Part shown: in pieces, positions 45,556-54,775 of the stretch
Position numbering within the stretch: position 1 is the stretch's first letter
Layout: every line of letters starts with the position of its first letter
Source: Cellulomonas fimi
GTDB lineage: Bacteria > Actinomycetota > Actinomycetes > Actinomycetales > Cellulomonadaceae
Assembly (NCBI RefSeq): GCF_028583725.1
Contig: NZ_CP110680.1
Location: 3,968,001-4,032,000, forward strand
Length of the DNA: 64,000 nucleotides
Direction of reading: 5' to 3'
The notes under the pieces: model-generated
The model's database searches: none
Told to the model about the DNA's origin: nothing
What the model saw: the letters and a program-made list of their open reading frames with translations, nothing else
Made by a program: the position numbers and the translations under genes

Positions 45556-45915
45556 ATGACGACGCTGGGCCACGGCAAGATCTGTCACGTCGAGCTCCCC
45601 TCGGACGCCCCCGAGCGGTCCGCGCAGCTCTACGCCCGCGTGTTCGGCTGGAAGGTGCGTCCCGCGCACGGCACGTGGTTCTTCGAGGACTCGACCGACG
45701 AGGTCAGCGGCCACTGGGTCCCCCACCGGGAGCCGACGCCACCCGGGGTGCTGGTCTACGTCTGGGTCGACGACCTCGCCGCAGCGGTCGAGCGCGTGCG
45801 GGCCGAGGGGTGCGAGATCGTCCAGGACGTCGGCGGCGACCCGGGTGAGCTCACCGCGCGGTTCCGCGACCCGGGCGGCAACGTCGTCGGCCTCTACCAG
45901 GAGCCGCCGCAGTGA
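45556..45915 (+). CDS. VOC family (glyoxalase-like) protein
   Basis: A 119-residue single VOC module starting ICHVELPSDAPERSAQLYARVFGW and ending RFRDPGGNVVGLYQEP. The metal ligands His near residue 11 and Glu near residue 115 are plausible. Follows the SRPBCC gene in an apparent two-gene operon. Confidence 0.85.
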   Translation: MTTLGHGKICHVELPSDAPERSAQLYARVFGWKVRPAHGTWFFEDSTDEVSGHWVPHREPTPPGVLVYVWVDDLAAAVERVRAEGCEIVQDVGGDPGELTARFRDPGGNVVGLYQEPPQ

Positions 45916-45959
45916 GCTGACCGCTACCGGGCGCCGCGCTCCGGTCCTACCGTCGTCCC

Positions 45960-46721
45960 GTGGGGTTCGAGGCGGGCGCCGACGCGTACGACCGGTTCAT
46001 GGGCCGGTTCTCCCGGCCGCTCGCGCGCCGCGTCGTCGAAGCGCTCGACCTGCGTCCCGGGCAGCGCGCGCTCGACGTCGGCTGCGGCCCGGGCGTGGTC
46101 ACGGAGGTGCTCGTCGCCGCGCTGGGCGCGGACGCGGTGAGCGCGGTCGACCCGACCGAGCCGTTCGTCGCCGCCGTCCGCGACCGGCTCCCGGGGGTCG
46201 ACGTGCGGCTCGGCGGCGCGGAGCACCTGCCGTTCGACGACGACGCGTTCGACGTCGCCGTCGCGAGCCTCGTCGTGACGTTCATGGCCGACCCGGTCGC
46301 AGGCCTGACCGAGATGCGGCGCGTCACGCGGCCCGGCGGGCGGGTCGCCGTGAGCGTGTGGGACCACGTGCACGACCGCGGCGCCGCGTCGACGTTCTGG
46401 CAGGCGGTGCGGGACGTCGTCCCGGGGCGCGTGAGCGAGAGCAGCGACCTGCTGTGGGTCGAGGAGCACGTCGAGGAGCTGTGCGCATCGGCCGGTCTGG
46501 TCGACCTGCGCCCCGCGGAGGAGACGGTCACGCTGACGTTCGCCTCGTTCGCGCAGTGGTGGGACCCGTTCCTGCTCGCCGTCGGGCCCGCCGGGGCGTA
46601 CCTGGCGAGCCTGGACGACGGCGTGCGGGAGGCGGTCCGCCGGCGGGCCGCGGAGCGGTTCGGGCCGCCGCCGTTCGACGTCGCCGCGACGGCGGTCGTC
46701 GTCGTCGGCGCCGTGCCCTGA
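45960..46721 (+). CDS. class I SAM-dependent methyltransferase
   Basis: A 253-residue methyltransferase with motif I ALDVGCGPGVVTEVL, ADAVSAVDPT, LGGAEHLPFDDDAFDVAVASLVV and GGRVAVSVW, typical of UbiE/methyltransf_11 proteins. GTG at 45960 is preceded 6 bases upstream by TACCGT (45948-45953), indicating a leaderless gene. Acceptor unknown. Confidence 0.88.
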   Translation: MGFEAGADAYDRFMGRFSRPLARRVVEALDLRPGQRALDVGCGPGVVTEVLVAALGADAVSAVDPTEPFVAAVRDRLPGVDVRLGGAEHLPFDDDAFDVAVASLVVTFMADPVAGLTEMRRVTRPGGRVAVSVWDHVHDRGAASTFWQAVRDVVPGRVSESSDLLWVEEHVEELCASAGLVDLRPAEETVTLTFASFAQWWDPFLLAVGPAGAYLASLDDGVREAVRRRAAERFGPPPFDVAATAVVVVGAVP

Positions 46722-46741
46722 GGGCGGCCCGCCGGATCCGG

Positions 46742-46754
46742 TGAAGCGTTTCGA
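46742..46754 (+). promoter_or_regulatory. shared CAZyme promoter motif, copy B
   Basis: TGAAGCGTTTCGA, 95 bp before the GH5 start. Confidence 0.4.
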
Positions 46755-46849
46755 CGGCTGCGGGGGGCGTCGGTCGTCTGGTGGGCTGCCAGTCCGTCGC
46801 GGGCACTGCCCTGGCCCGACGACGCCCCACTCGTGAGAGGGACGCTCCC

Positions 46850-48427
46850 GTGCGCCGACTCCGCCATCTCCTGACAGTCGCGGCCGCAGCCGCGCTCGCC
46901 GTCGCCGGTTCGGTCCTGGTCACCGACCAGGCCAGCGCCGCCGCCGGCTGCCGCGTCGACTACGCCGTGACGAACCAGTGGCAGAACGGCTTCGGCGCGA
47001 ACGTGCAGGTGACCAACCTGGGCGATCCCGTCTCCGCGTGGGACCTGCGCTTCTCGTTCGGCGCCGGGCAGACCGTCAGCCAGCTGTGGAACGGCTCCGT
47101 GAGCCAGTCCGGGGCGGCCGTGACGGTGCGCAACGCGGCGTGGAACGGCTCGATCGGCACGGGCGGCAGCGCGTCGTTCGGCTTCAACGGCACCTGGTCG
47201 GGCACGAACCCCGCGCCGACCGCGTTCACGCTCAACGGCGTCACGTGCACCGGACGCCCCGTCACCCCGAGCCCCACGCCGACGACGTCGGCGACCCCGA
47301 CCCCCACCCCGACGCCGACGACGACCGCGGGGCCCGTCACCGGCAGCGCCGCGCAGCTCGTCGCCGGCATGGGCCAGGGGTGGAACCTGGGCAACCAGCT
47401 CGAGGCCAGCATCGGCGGCACGCCCAGCGAGACCGCGTGGGGCAACCCCGTCGTCACCGGCGCGCTCCTGGACCGCGTCAAGGCGTCGGGCTTCGACACG
47501 GTCCGCATCCCGGTCGCGTACCTGAACACGATCGGCTCCGCACCGAGCTACACCGTGGACGCCGCCTGGCTCACCCGGATCCGGCAGGTCGTCGACCTCG
47601 CGTACGACCGCGGCCTGTACGTCGTCATCAACATGCACGGGGACGGGTACAAGAGCGTCGACGGCGCCTGGCTGATCTGCGACGCGTCCTCGCAGACGAC
47701 GATCAAGGAGAAGTACCGGAAGGTCTGGCAGCAGGTCGCCTCCACGTTCCAGGGGTACGGCGGCCGCCTCGTCTTCGAGTCGATGAACGAGAACTTCGAC
47801 GGGCAGTACGGCAACCCGACGCAGCCCTGCTACTCGAACATCAACGCGTACAACCAGATCTTCGTCGACACGGTCCGCCAGACCGGCGGCAACAACACCT
47901 CGCGCTGGCTGCTCGTGCCGGGCTGGAACACCAACATCGACTACACGGCCGGGAACTACGGGTTCGTGATCCCGACCGACCAGTACCGGTCGCCCGCGAT
48001 CCCGGCCGACGAGCGGCGCCTCATGATCTCGGTGCACTACTACGACCCGTGGGACTTTGCGGGCGCGGAGAACGGCACCTACACGCAGTGGGGCCCGAAC
48101 GCGACGGACCCGTCGAGGAAGACGAGCTGGGGCCAGCAGGACTTCATGGACGCGCAGCTCAAGAAGATGTACGACACGTTCGTCGTCCAGGGGTACCCGG
48201 TGTTCGTCGGTGAGTACGGCTCGATCGACAAGACCTCGGCCGACGCGACGAACAACCGGTACCGCGCCGACTACGCGCGCACGCTCGTCGCGACCGCGAA
48301 GAAGTACGGCGCCGCGACCGCGTACTGGGACAACGGCTGGAACGGCCAGTACGGCTTCGGGCTGTTCGACCGCAGCACCGCGACGGTCACGCAGCCGGGC
48401 ATCGTCAGCGCCATCACGGGGTCCTGA
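46850..48427 (+). CDS. secreted GH5 endoglucanase with N-terminal CBM2
   Basis: A 525-residue cellulase. Signal peptide of about 28 residues (DQASA), CBM2 ([15 protein letters not shown] to LNGVTCTG), a Thr-Pro linker, then a GH5 barrel with acid/base Glu in [10 protein letters not shown] and nucleophile Glu in [13 protein letters not shown]5 enzymes with this arrangement cut cellulose or other beta-glucans/mannans internally. GTG at 46850 follows GAGAGGGAC, which suits a proper signal peptide better than the earlier in-frame start at 46781. Confidence 0.92.
   Translation: MRRLRHLLTVAAAAALAVAGSVLVTDQASAAAGCRVDYAVTNQWQNGFGANVQVTNLGDPVSAWDLRFSFGAGQTVSQLWNGSVSQSGAAVTVRNAAWNGSIGTGGSASFGFNGTWSGTNPAPTAFTLNGVTCTGRPVTPSPTPTTSATPTPTPTPTTTAGPVTGSAAQLVAGMGQGWNLGNQLEASIGGTPSETAWGNPVVTGALLDRVKASGFDTVRIPVAYLNTIGSAPSYTVDAAWLTRIRQVVDLAYDRGLYVVINMHGDGYKSVDGAWLICDASSQTTIKEKYRKVWQQVASTFQGYGGRLVFESMNENFDGQYGNPTQPCYSNINAYNQIFVDTVRQTGGNNTSRWLLVPGWNTNIDYTAGNYGFVIPTDQYRSPAIPADERRLMISVHYYDPWDFAGAENGTYTQWGPNATDPSRKTSWGQQDFMDAQLKKMYDTFVVQGYPVFVGEYGSIDKTSADATNNRYRADYARTLVATAKKYGAATAYWDNGWNGQYGFGLFDRSTATVTQPGIVSAITGS
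47262..47332 (+). repeat. Thr-Pro linker repeat in GH5
   Basis: CCGACG/CCCACC hexamers encoding [20 protein letters not shown] between CBM2 and catalytic domain. Confidence 0.85.
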
Positions 48428-48437
48428 CCCGGCGGGC

Positions 48438-48475
48438 GGCGGGCGCCGGTCCGGCTGACGGATCCGGCGCCCGCC
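48438..48475. terminator. 12-bp stem-loop after GH5
   Basis: GGCGGGCGCCGG (48438-48449) pairs perfectly with 48464-48475 around a 14-base loop, between the converging GH5 and hydrolase genes. Confidence 0.75.
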
Positions 48476-48487
48476 GCGCCGCGCCCG

Positions 48488-49453
48488 CTACGACGCGTCG
48501 TGCCGGCGGGCCAGCCACCCGAGGATCAGGCGGTTCGTCTCGTCGGGCGCCTCCTGCGGGATCCAGTGCCCGCAGTCCAGGCTCACGACCTCCACGCGGG
48601 GCACGAGCTCGTGCAGCCGCTCCGCCCGCGCGACGACGTCGCGGTCGCCGTAGACCATGAGCGCCGGGTGCCGGACCACGGGGTCGACGTCGGCCAGCAG
48701 GTGCCAGTTGCGGTCGAGGTTGCGGTACCAGTGGATGCTCGGCGTGAAGCCCGTCGACTCGAACGCGGCGACGAACACCGCCAGCTCGCGGTCGCTCATG
48801 AGGGGCTCCCCGAGCGGCGCGTCCGCGAGCGCGAGGTCGATCATGACCATGCCCGGCTGCGGCGGCGCGGCGGGCAGGTCCTTGCGGAAGAGGTGGCGCA
48901 GGAACCGCTCGGCGTGCGCGTCGAGCACGGCGTCCGCGACGCCCGGCCGGCGGTTGAAGTGGACGAGGTAGAAGTCGCTGCCGGCGGCCTCCTCGAGGAC
49001 CTCGACCCAGGGCCGGTCGCCGCGCTCCTGGTACGGCAGGCTCAGGTTGACGACCGCGTCGACGCGGTCGGGGTGCAGCAGGGCGAGGCTCCAGACGACG
49101 AAGGCGCCCCAGTCGTGGCCGACGAACGTGGCGCGCTCGTAGCCGTAGTGGTCGAGGAGCCCGACGAGGTCGCCCGTCAGGTGCGCGACGTCGTAGTCGG
49201 CCACGTCGGCGGGTCGGGAGGACCGGCCGTAGCCCCGCTGGTTGGGGACGATGACGCGGTAGCCCGCGGCGGCGAGAGCGGGCACCTGGTGGCGCCAGGC
49301 GTACGCGTGCTCGGGCCAGCCGTGGCAGAGGACGATCGGCCGTCCTCCCGGCGGGCCTGCTGCGAAGACCTCGAGCTCGACGCCGTTGACGGCGACGACG
49401 GTGGGCTCGGGGAAGGCGGTGGGGTCGGTGGTGGTGCCGGTCTGTGCGGTCAT
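48488..49453 (-). CDS. alpha/beta hydrolase, epoxide-hydrolase-like
   Basis: A 321-residue hydrolase: oxyanion motif IVLCHGWPEHAYAWRHQ, nucleophile Asp in FVGHDWGAFV, and closing DCGHWIPQEAPDE with catalytic His. Matches soluble epoxide hydrolases. ATG at 49453, divergent from a WYL-domain regulator that probably controls it. Confidence 0.9.
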   Translation of the reverse strand: MTAQTGTTTDPTAFPEPTVVAVNGVELEVFAAGPPGGRPIVLCHGWPEHAYAWRHQVPALAAAGYRVIVPNQRGYGRSSRPADVADYDVAHLTGDLVGLLDHYGYERATFVGHDWGAFVVWSLALLHPDRVDAVVNLSLPYQERGDRPWVEVLEEAAGSDFYLVHFNRRPGVADAVLDAHAERFLRHLFRKDLPAAPPQPGMVMIDLALADAPLGEPLMSDRELAVFVAAFESTGFTPSIHWYRNLDRNWHLLADVDPVVRHPALMVYGDRDVVARAERLHELVPRVEVVSLDCGHWIPQEAPDETNRLILGWLARRHDAS

Positions 49454-49516
49454 GCCGACATCGTGCGGAGCAGAACCGGCCATCTCGTGACCGGTTTCCG
49501 TGGAAGTCTCGTCCGG

Positions 49517-50503
49517 GTGCGAGCCGACCGGCTGATGGCCCTCCTCCTGCTCCTGCAGCGCCGGGAGCACGTGACCGCGGCCGAGGTCGCCCGCGAGCTC
49601 GAGGTGTCCGAGCGGACCGCGCGCCGCGACCTCGACGCCCTGGGCACGGCCGGCGTCCCCGTCTACTCCGTGCAGGGCCGCGGCGGCGGCTGGCGGCTCG
49701 TGGGCGGCGCACGCACCGACCTGTCCGGGCTCACCGCGAGCGAGGCACGTGCCCTGTTCCTGGTCGCCGGTCCGGCCGCGGCCGCGACGCCCGCCGTGCG
49801 GGCGGCGCTGCGCAAGCTCGTCCAGGCGCTGCCGGCGACGTTCCGGGAGCAGGCGGAGGCGGCCGCGTCGTCGGTCGTGACCGACCCGCGACGGTGGGGT
49901 GCGGGCGACGTCACGCACCGGCCGCCGCACCTCCTCGACGACCTGCAGGACGCGGTGGTCCGCGGCGTCCAGGTGCGCCTCGGCTACGTGGACGGCCGGG
50001 GCACCGGCACGGAGCGGACCGTCCACCCGCTCGGCGTCGTCGCCAAGGGCCCGTCGTGGTACCTCGTGGCCGACACCGACGCGGGCCGGCGCACGTTCCG
50101 CGTCGACCGGGTGTCGTCCGTCGAGCCGACCGGCGACCCCGCGGACCGGCCCGCGGACTTCGACCTCGCCGCGAGCTGGCGGGAGATCGCCGACGAGGTC
50201 GACCGGCGACGGACGCCGGCCCAGGCGTGGGCGGTGTGCACGCCGGACGGGCTCGACGTGCTCCGGATCGGGTTCGGCGACCGGCTCGAGGTGGGCGGCC
50301 CCACGGCCGACGGCCGGGTCGAGGTCGTGGTCCGCGGCCGCGACGCGCAGGTGCTCGCGGGCGAGCTCGCCGGGCTCGTCGCGTGGGTCGAGGTCACCGG
50401 CCCGGCGGCCGTGCGCGCGCACCTGGCCGCGATCGGGGACGTGCTCGTCGCGCGGTACCGCGACCCGGGGGCGCCACTGGTGCGACGGCGCGCGCCCTCC
50501 TAG
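49517..50503 (+). CDS. WYL-domain HTH (YafY-type) regulator
   Basis: A 328-residue regulator with a DeoR-like HTH (LMALLLLLQRREHVTAAEVARELEVSERTARRDLDALG) and a WYL ligand domain (LGVVAKGPSWYLVADTDAGRRTFRVDRV) plus a WCX C-terminal region. Divergent from the hydrolase. GTG at 49517 with GGAAG 10 bases before. Confidence 0.88.
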   Translation: MRADRLMALLLLLQRREHVTAAEVARELEVSERTARRDLDALGTAGVPVYSVQGRGGGWRLVGGARTDLSGLTASEARALFLVAGPAAAATPAVRAALRKLVQALPATFREQAEAAASSVVTDPRRWGAGDVTHRPPHLLDDLQDAVVRGVQVRLGYVDGRGTGTERTVHPLGVVAKGPSWYLVADTDAGRRTFRVDRVSSVEPTGDPADRPADFDLAASWREIADEVDRRRTPAQAWAVCTPDGLDVLRIGFGDRLEVGGPTADGRVEVVVRGRDAQVLAGELAGLVAWVEVTGPAAVRAHLAAIGDVLVARYRDPGAPLVRRRAPS

Positions 50504-50513
50504 CGTGCGGGGT

Positions 50514-51683
50514 GTGACGAACATGTCGACGGACTGGCGGACGGTCGACGGTGTCCCGACGGCCTGGTTCGACGCGGCGTCGCTCGTCGGCGGGGCCGCG
50601 CTGGCCGCGCGCGTCGTCGAGGTGGCGCCCGACGCACTCGTGGACGTGCGCGCGAGCGGTGTCCTCGTGCGGCTCGACGCCGACGCGCACGCGGACGCGG
50701 TGTCGGCGGCGGCACGCGACCTCGGGCTGGCCGCCGACCCGTCCGCGCCGCAACGGCTGAGCGTCGTCGTGGAGTCCCCGGACCCGACCCCCGTGCGGGC
50801 GTTCTGGCAGGGCGTGCTCGACTACGTGCCCGCGGACGGTGGCGTCCTCGTCGACCCGCGCCGTCGCGACCCCGCGCTGCGGGTCGAGCGGTCGACCGAC
50901 CGCCGTCCGCTGCGCAACCGCCTCCACCTCGACGTCGTGCGTCCCGCGGCGACCGTCGAGCAGGTCCGGCCCGGTGAGCCGTACGGGGTCTACGGGGTGT
51001 GCCACGCGGACCCCGACGGCAACGAGGTCGACCTGGTGCCGGGCGACGCCCTCGGCGACGGGCCGGAGACCTCCGACTGGCAGTCGGTGTTCGGCGCGAT
51101 GGCGTTCTACCGCGTCGGGTCGCCCGAGCAGCAGCGCGACCTGGTCACCGCGGCCGCGGCGCTGGCCGACGACGCGGGCTTCCCGCTGCTGGTCGACGTC
51201 CGCCCCGGGCTCGTCGTCCTCGACACGGGCAAGGACCGGTGGCACCCCGACGCGCACCGGCTCGACCTCGACTTCACGGAGCTCGCCGCGCGGCTCCAGC
51301 GGGCCGCCCGCGACCTCGGCGCCACCGCGGACCCGGGGCTCGCGCGGTTCGTCCAGCTGTTCATGGACGCCGTCGACGTCGACGCGGTCCGCGCGTTCTG
51401 GCTCGCGGCGCTCGGGTACGTCCCCGACGGGCGCACCGGGCTCACCGACGTCGTCGACCCGCGGTGGCTCAACCCCGTGCTGGCGTTCCAGGAGACCGAC
51501 GCCGCGGACGTCGAGCGGCGGCGCCAGCGCAACCGCGTCCACGTCGAGGTGGCCGTCCCGCCCGACGTCGGAGGGGCGCGCGTCGCCACGGCGCTCGCGG
51601 CGGGCGGCCGGCTCCTCGACGAGGCGGACGGCCGGTGGCGCGTCGCCGACCCGGAGGGCAACGAGCTCGTGGTCGTCGGCTAG
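50514..51683 (+). CDS. double VOC-like protein
   Basis: A 389-residue protein with an N-terminal small domain (about 1-75), a VOC unit (LSVVVESPDPTPVRAFWQGVLDYVPADGG ... ADPDGNEVDLVPG, about 80-180), a linker with pterin dehydratase-like character (about 195-275) and a second VOC unit (QLFMDAVDVDAVRAFWLAALGYVPDG ... VADPEGNELVVVG). A TAGCGT box (50501-50506) 7 bases before the GTG supports a leaderless start here; ATG at 50523 is the alternative. Possible role in resistance or in binding small molecules. Confidence 0.75.
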   Translation: MTNMSTDWRTVDGVPTAWFDAASLVGGAALAARVVEVAPDALVDVRASGVLVRLDADAHADAVSAAARDLGLAADPSAPQRLSVVVESPDPTPVRAFWQGVLDYVPADGGVLVDPRRRDPALRVERSTDRRPLRNRLHLDVVRPAATVEQVRPGEPYGVYGVCHADPDGNEVDLVPGDALGDGPETSDWQSVFGAMAFYRVGSPEQQRDLVTAAAALADDAGFPLLVDVRPGLVVLDTGKDRWHPDAHRLDLDFTELAARLQRAARDLGATADPGLARFVQLFMDAVDVDAVRAFWLAALGYVPDGRTGLTDVVDPRWLNPVLAFQETDAADVERRRQRNRVHVEVAVPPDVGGARVATALAAGGRLLDEADGRWRVADPEGNELVVVG

Positions 51684-51794
51684 CCACGCCCGGCCCGCAC
51701 CCGATCGTGGACCGGCCCCCCGGGCCCCGCGGCGGCCGGTAGATTCCGTGCGGCCGGTGCCGTCGCCCCGGTCGGCGACCACGGAAGGAACCCG

Positions 51795-53051
51795 GTGGAC
51801 CAGCTCACCAAGGGCGCGAACGCGCCGCTGACGGCCTCCCGCGTCACGCTCACCGTCGACGTGGCGGCGCCCGCGGACCTCTCGGCCCTGCTCGTCACGG
51901 AGGACGGCCGCGTCCGCTCCGACGCCGACTTCGTCTTCTACAACCAGCCGACCGGCCCGGGCGTGCGGTGCCTGCAGCCGTCCGCCGGGCAGCCGTGGCG
52001 CGTCGAGGTCGACCTGGCCGCCGTGCCCGCCGACGTCCACGCCGTGCGCCTCGTCACGAGCCTCGACGACACGTCGTCGACGTTCGGCCGCGTCGGGCAG
52101 CCCGTCGCGCGCGTGGCCGACCACGCCGGGACGCCGCTGGCCTCCTTCACGATGAGCGACCTCGCGACGGAGAGCATCGTCGTCGCGCTCGAGCTCTACC
52201 GGCGGGGTGGCGCGTGGAAGGTCCGGGCCGTCGGGCAGGGGTACGCGGGCGGGCTCGCGGACCTGGTCACCGACCACGGGGTGTCCGTCGACGACACGCC
52301 TGCGCCCGCCGCTCCCGCTCCTCCCGCCGCGCCGCCCGCTCCCGCGCCCGTCGCCGCACCTGCCCCCGCGCCCGTCGCCGCGCCGCCCGCTCCCGCACCC
52401 GTCGCCGCGCCGCCCGCTCCCGCACCCGTCGCCGCGCCGCCCGCCGAGCCGGGCGAGGTGCAGCTCACCAAGGCGCGCCCGGTGAGCCTGTCGAAGGGCC
52501 AGAAGGTCTCGCTCGTCAAGGACGGCGGCGTCGCGCTGACGATGGTCCGCATGGGCCTGGGCTGGGACCCGGTCCGCAAGCGCGGCATGTTCGGGAGCCG
52601 CGAGGTCGAGATCGACCTCGACGCGTCCGCGATCCTCTTCGCGGGCACCGAGCCTGTGGACGTCGCGTTCTACAACAACCTGCGCACGCGCGACGGCTCC
52701 GTGCAGCACACGGGCGACAACCGCACGGGGGACGGCGAGGGCGACGACGAGACGATCCTCATCGACCTGACGCGGGTCCCCGTGCACGTCACCGACGTGA
52801 TGCTCGTGGTGACGTCGTACGAGGGCCACACCTTCGAGCAGGTCCAGAACGCGTTCTGCCGGCTCGTCGACCACACGACGGGCGCGGAGCTCGCGCGCTA
52901 CACGCTCGCGGGCGGGATGCCGTTCACCGCGATGCTCATGGCGCGCGTGTACCGGCAGGGGCCGACGTGGAAGCTGCAGGCCGTTGGCGAGGGCATGCAG
53001 GCGCGTGTGCCGACGGAGACGGTGCCGTTCCTGATGCGGTTCGTGGGGTGA
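51795..53051 (+). CDS. TerD family protein with two TerD domains
   Basis: A 418-residue protein. The first TerD-like domain (about 1-165) lacks the calcium loop; a Pro/Ala-rich linker (about 170-220) leads to a canonical TerD domain (about 222-418) with the calcium-binding DNRTGDGEGDDETI and GLGWDPVRKR. TerD proteins take part in tellurite, phage and membrane-associated stress systems. GTG at 51795 follows GGAAGGA. It overlaps the next gene by 4 bp (GTGA), so the two act together. Confidence 0.88.
   Translation: MDQLTKGANAPLTASRVTLTVDVAAPADLSALLVTEDGRVRSDADFVFYNQPTGPGVRCLQPSAGQPWRVEVDLAAVPADVHAVRLVTSLDDTSSTFGRVGQPVARVADHAGTPLASFTMSDLATESIVVALELYRRGGAWKVRAVGQGYAGGLADLVTDHGVSVDDTPAPAAPAPPAAPPAPAPVAAPAPAPVAAPPAPAPVAAPPAPAPVAAPPAEPGEVQLTKARPVSLSKGQKVSLVKDGGVALTMVRMGLGWDPVRKRGMFGSREVEIDLDASAILFAGTEPVDVAFYNNLRTRDGSVQHTGDNRTGDGEGDDETILIDLTRVPVHVTDVMLVVTSYEGHTFEQVQNAFCRLVDHTTGAELARYTLAGGMPFTAMLMARVYRQGPTWKLQAVGEGMQARVPTETVPFLMRFVG
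52303..52447 (+). repeat. 27-bp Pro/Ala linker repeat
   Basis: Codes for repeated PAPAPVAAP units in the linker between TerD domains; the last three copies are almost identical at the DNA level. Confidence 0.85.
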
Positions 53052-54739
53052 CCGCGCCGCTGGTGCTCGCGCGGGGGCAGAACGCCCCGTGGACCGACCC
53101 GGGCGTGCTGGTCGAGGTCGTGGGCGCTGCGGCCGCGGACTGCGACGTGTCGGTGCTGCTCGTCGACGAGGGGCAGCGCGCCGCGTCCTCCGACGACCTG
53201 GTCTTCTACCACCAGCCGTCCGCGCCCGGGGCGACGCTCGAGCGGGGCAGCCCGGCCCGCGTGCGGCTCGACCTCGCGGCGCTGCCTGCCCGGGTGCACG
53301 CCGTCCTGTGCGTGGTCAGCGTCGACCCGGACCGCCCGACGCTCGGCGCGCTGCCACCGCTCACGACGGTGCTGCGCGGCGGTGACGGCACCGAGCACGC
53401 CCGGTTCCCGCTCGTCGACCTCACCAGCGAGCGCGCGGTCGTCGCCGTCGAGGTCTACCGGCGCGGGCCGGCGTGGAAGGTCCGGGCGGTCGGCCAGGGG
53501 TACGACGGCGGGCTCGCCGCAGCCGTGACCGCGCACGGCATCGAGGTCGACGACGACGGGTCCGCTCCCCCGCCCCCCGTGACCGCACCCGCCTCCGTTC
53601 CGCGGCCGGCGTCCTCCGCGCGGCAAGGTCCCTCCCCCGCTGCCGCGACGTCCTCGAGCCGACCGGTGCCGCCGCCCGGCACGAGCGACGGCGAGCGGCT
53701 CGTGCGGCAGTGCTCGGCGATCCTCGAGGACGCCGCGCGTTCCACGGCCGCGCTGCGGTCGGCGGTCGAGTACGCCGACCGTCGGCGCGACGACGCGCTC
53801 GCCACGCTCGTGGCCGACCCGCGCACGCGCGGCGGCCCCGCGCACCAGGCCGCCGCCGCGGTGGCCGAGCGGGAGCACGCCGACCTCGTCGCGCGGGCGC
53901 GCGAGCGGCACGACGCGGACCTGCGCCAGCTCGCCGCCGAGCTCGCGGAGCTGGAGCGCCGCCTCCCCGCCGCGATGTCGCCGTGGACGTCGTCGCGCTG
54001 GCACGGCTGGCACCCGTCGGAGGCACCGGCCCCGGCGGTGCGCGTCGGCGACCTGCACGTCGCGGAGGCGCCGTGGCTGCGCTTCCCGATGCTGCTCGGG
54101 CTGCCGCTGGCGCAGCCGCTGTGGGTCGACGCCGCGAGCGGGACCGACGCGGCGGCGGTCCGGCAGGTGCGCACGCTCGTCGCGCGGCTGCTCGCGGCGT
54201 ACCCGGCGGGGGCGCTCGAGGTGCTCGTCGTCGACCTCGTCGGCGGTCTGGCACCGTCCCTCGGCGCGCTGGCCGCGCCGGGGAGCCGCGTCATGACGAC
54301 CCCGGCGGCGACGTCGGTCGCGGCTGCCGGGGCGGTGCTCGACGCGCTGGTCCGGCGGGTCGACCTGGTGCAGATGGCGCGCTCCGCGGGCGCGCTGGAC
54401 GCGCTCGACGGCGACGACGCGCACCGGCTGCTCGTGCTGCACGACGTCCCGACCGGCCTCGACGACGCCGCGCTGGCTCGACTGCGCTACCTGGTCGACG
54501 AGGGCCCGTCGGCGGGTGTCCAGGTGCTGCTCACGGGTGAGCGCAGCCCCGTCCACGACGCGAGCCCGCTCGTCACGACGCTGTTCCGCGACGCCGTCCG
54601 CCTGTCCGTCGAGCCCGACGACCACCTGGCCGACGCCTGGACGGGCACGCAGTGGCACTACACGCCCGACCTCGGCCCCGACGACGCGCGGGTGGTCGAC
54701 GGCGTCCTGCGGTCGGCCGCGGGCACCGACGGCGCCTGA
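53048..54739 (+). CDS. TerD domain fused to degenerate FtsK-like ATPase domain
   Basis: A 563-residue protein. An N-terminal TerD-like domain (about 1-170, EVYRRGPAWKVRAVGQGYDGG is nearly identical to ELYRRGGAWKVRAVGQGYAGG in the upstream protein), a Pro linker, a coiled coil (about 215-305, AEREHADLVARARERHDADL), and a C-terminal region with LEVLVVDLVGGLAPSLGAL and HRLLVLHDVPTGLDDAALARL patterns like the RecA core of FtsK-type proteins. No Walker A glycine loop is seen, so ATP hydrolysis is doubtful. Confidence 0.78.
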   Translation: MTAPLVLARGQNAPWTDPGVLVEVVGAAAADCDVSVLLVDEGQRAASSDDLVFYHQPSAPGATLERGSPARVRLDLAALPARVHAVLCVVSVDPDRPTLGALPPLTTVLRGGDGTEHARFPLVDLTSERAVVAVEVYRRGPAWKVRAVGQGYDGGLAAAVTAHGIEVDDDGSAPPPPVTAPASVPRPASSARQGPSPAAATSSSRPVPPPGTSDGERLVRQCSAILEDAARSTAALRSAVEYADRRRDDALATLVADPRTRGGPAHQAAAAVAEREHADLVARARERHDADLRQLAAELAELERRLPAAMSPWTSSRWHGWHPSEAPAPAVRVGDLHVAEAPWLRFPMLLGLPLAQPLWVDAASGTDAAAVRQVRTLVARLLAAYPAGALEVLVVDLVGGLAPSLGALAAPGSRVMTTPAATSVAAAGAVLDALVRRVDLVQMARSAGALDALDGDDAHRLLVLHDVPTGLDDAALARLRYLVDEGPSAGVQVLLTGERSPVHDASPLVTTLFRDAVRLSVEPDDHLADAWTGTQWHYTPDLGPDDARVVDGVLRSAAGTDGA

Positions 54740-54775
54740 CCGGGAGCGACGCGGTCCCGTCGCGGCGCGACGAGC

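Noticed and set aside
45947..48037. Long minus-strand open frame opposite the methyltransferase and GH5 genes
   Set aside because: Antisense shadow of two well-supported genes with no domain signal.
52303..52447. 27-bp repeats that look like a minisatellite
   Set aside because: They code for the Pro/Ala linker of a TerD protein and stay in frame.
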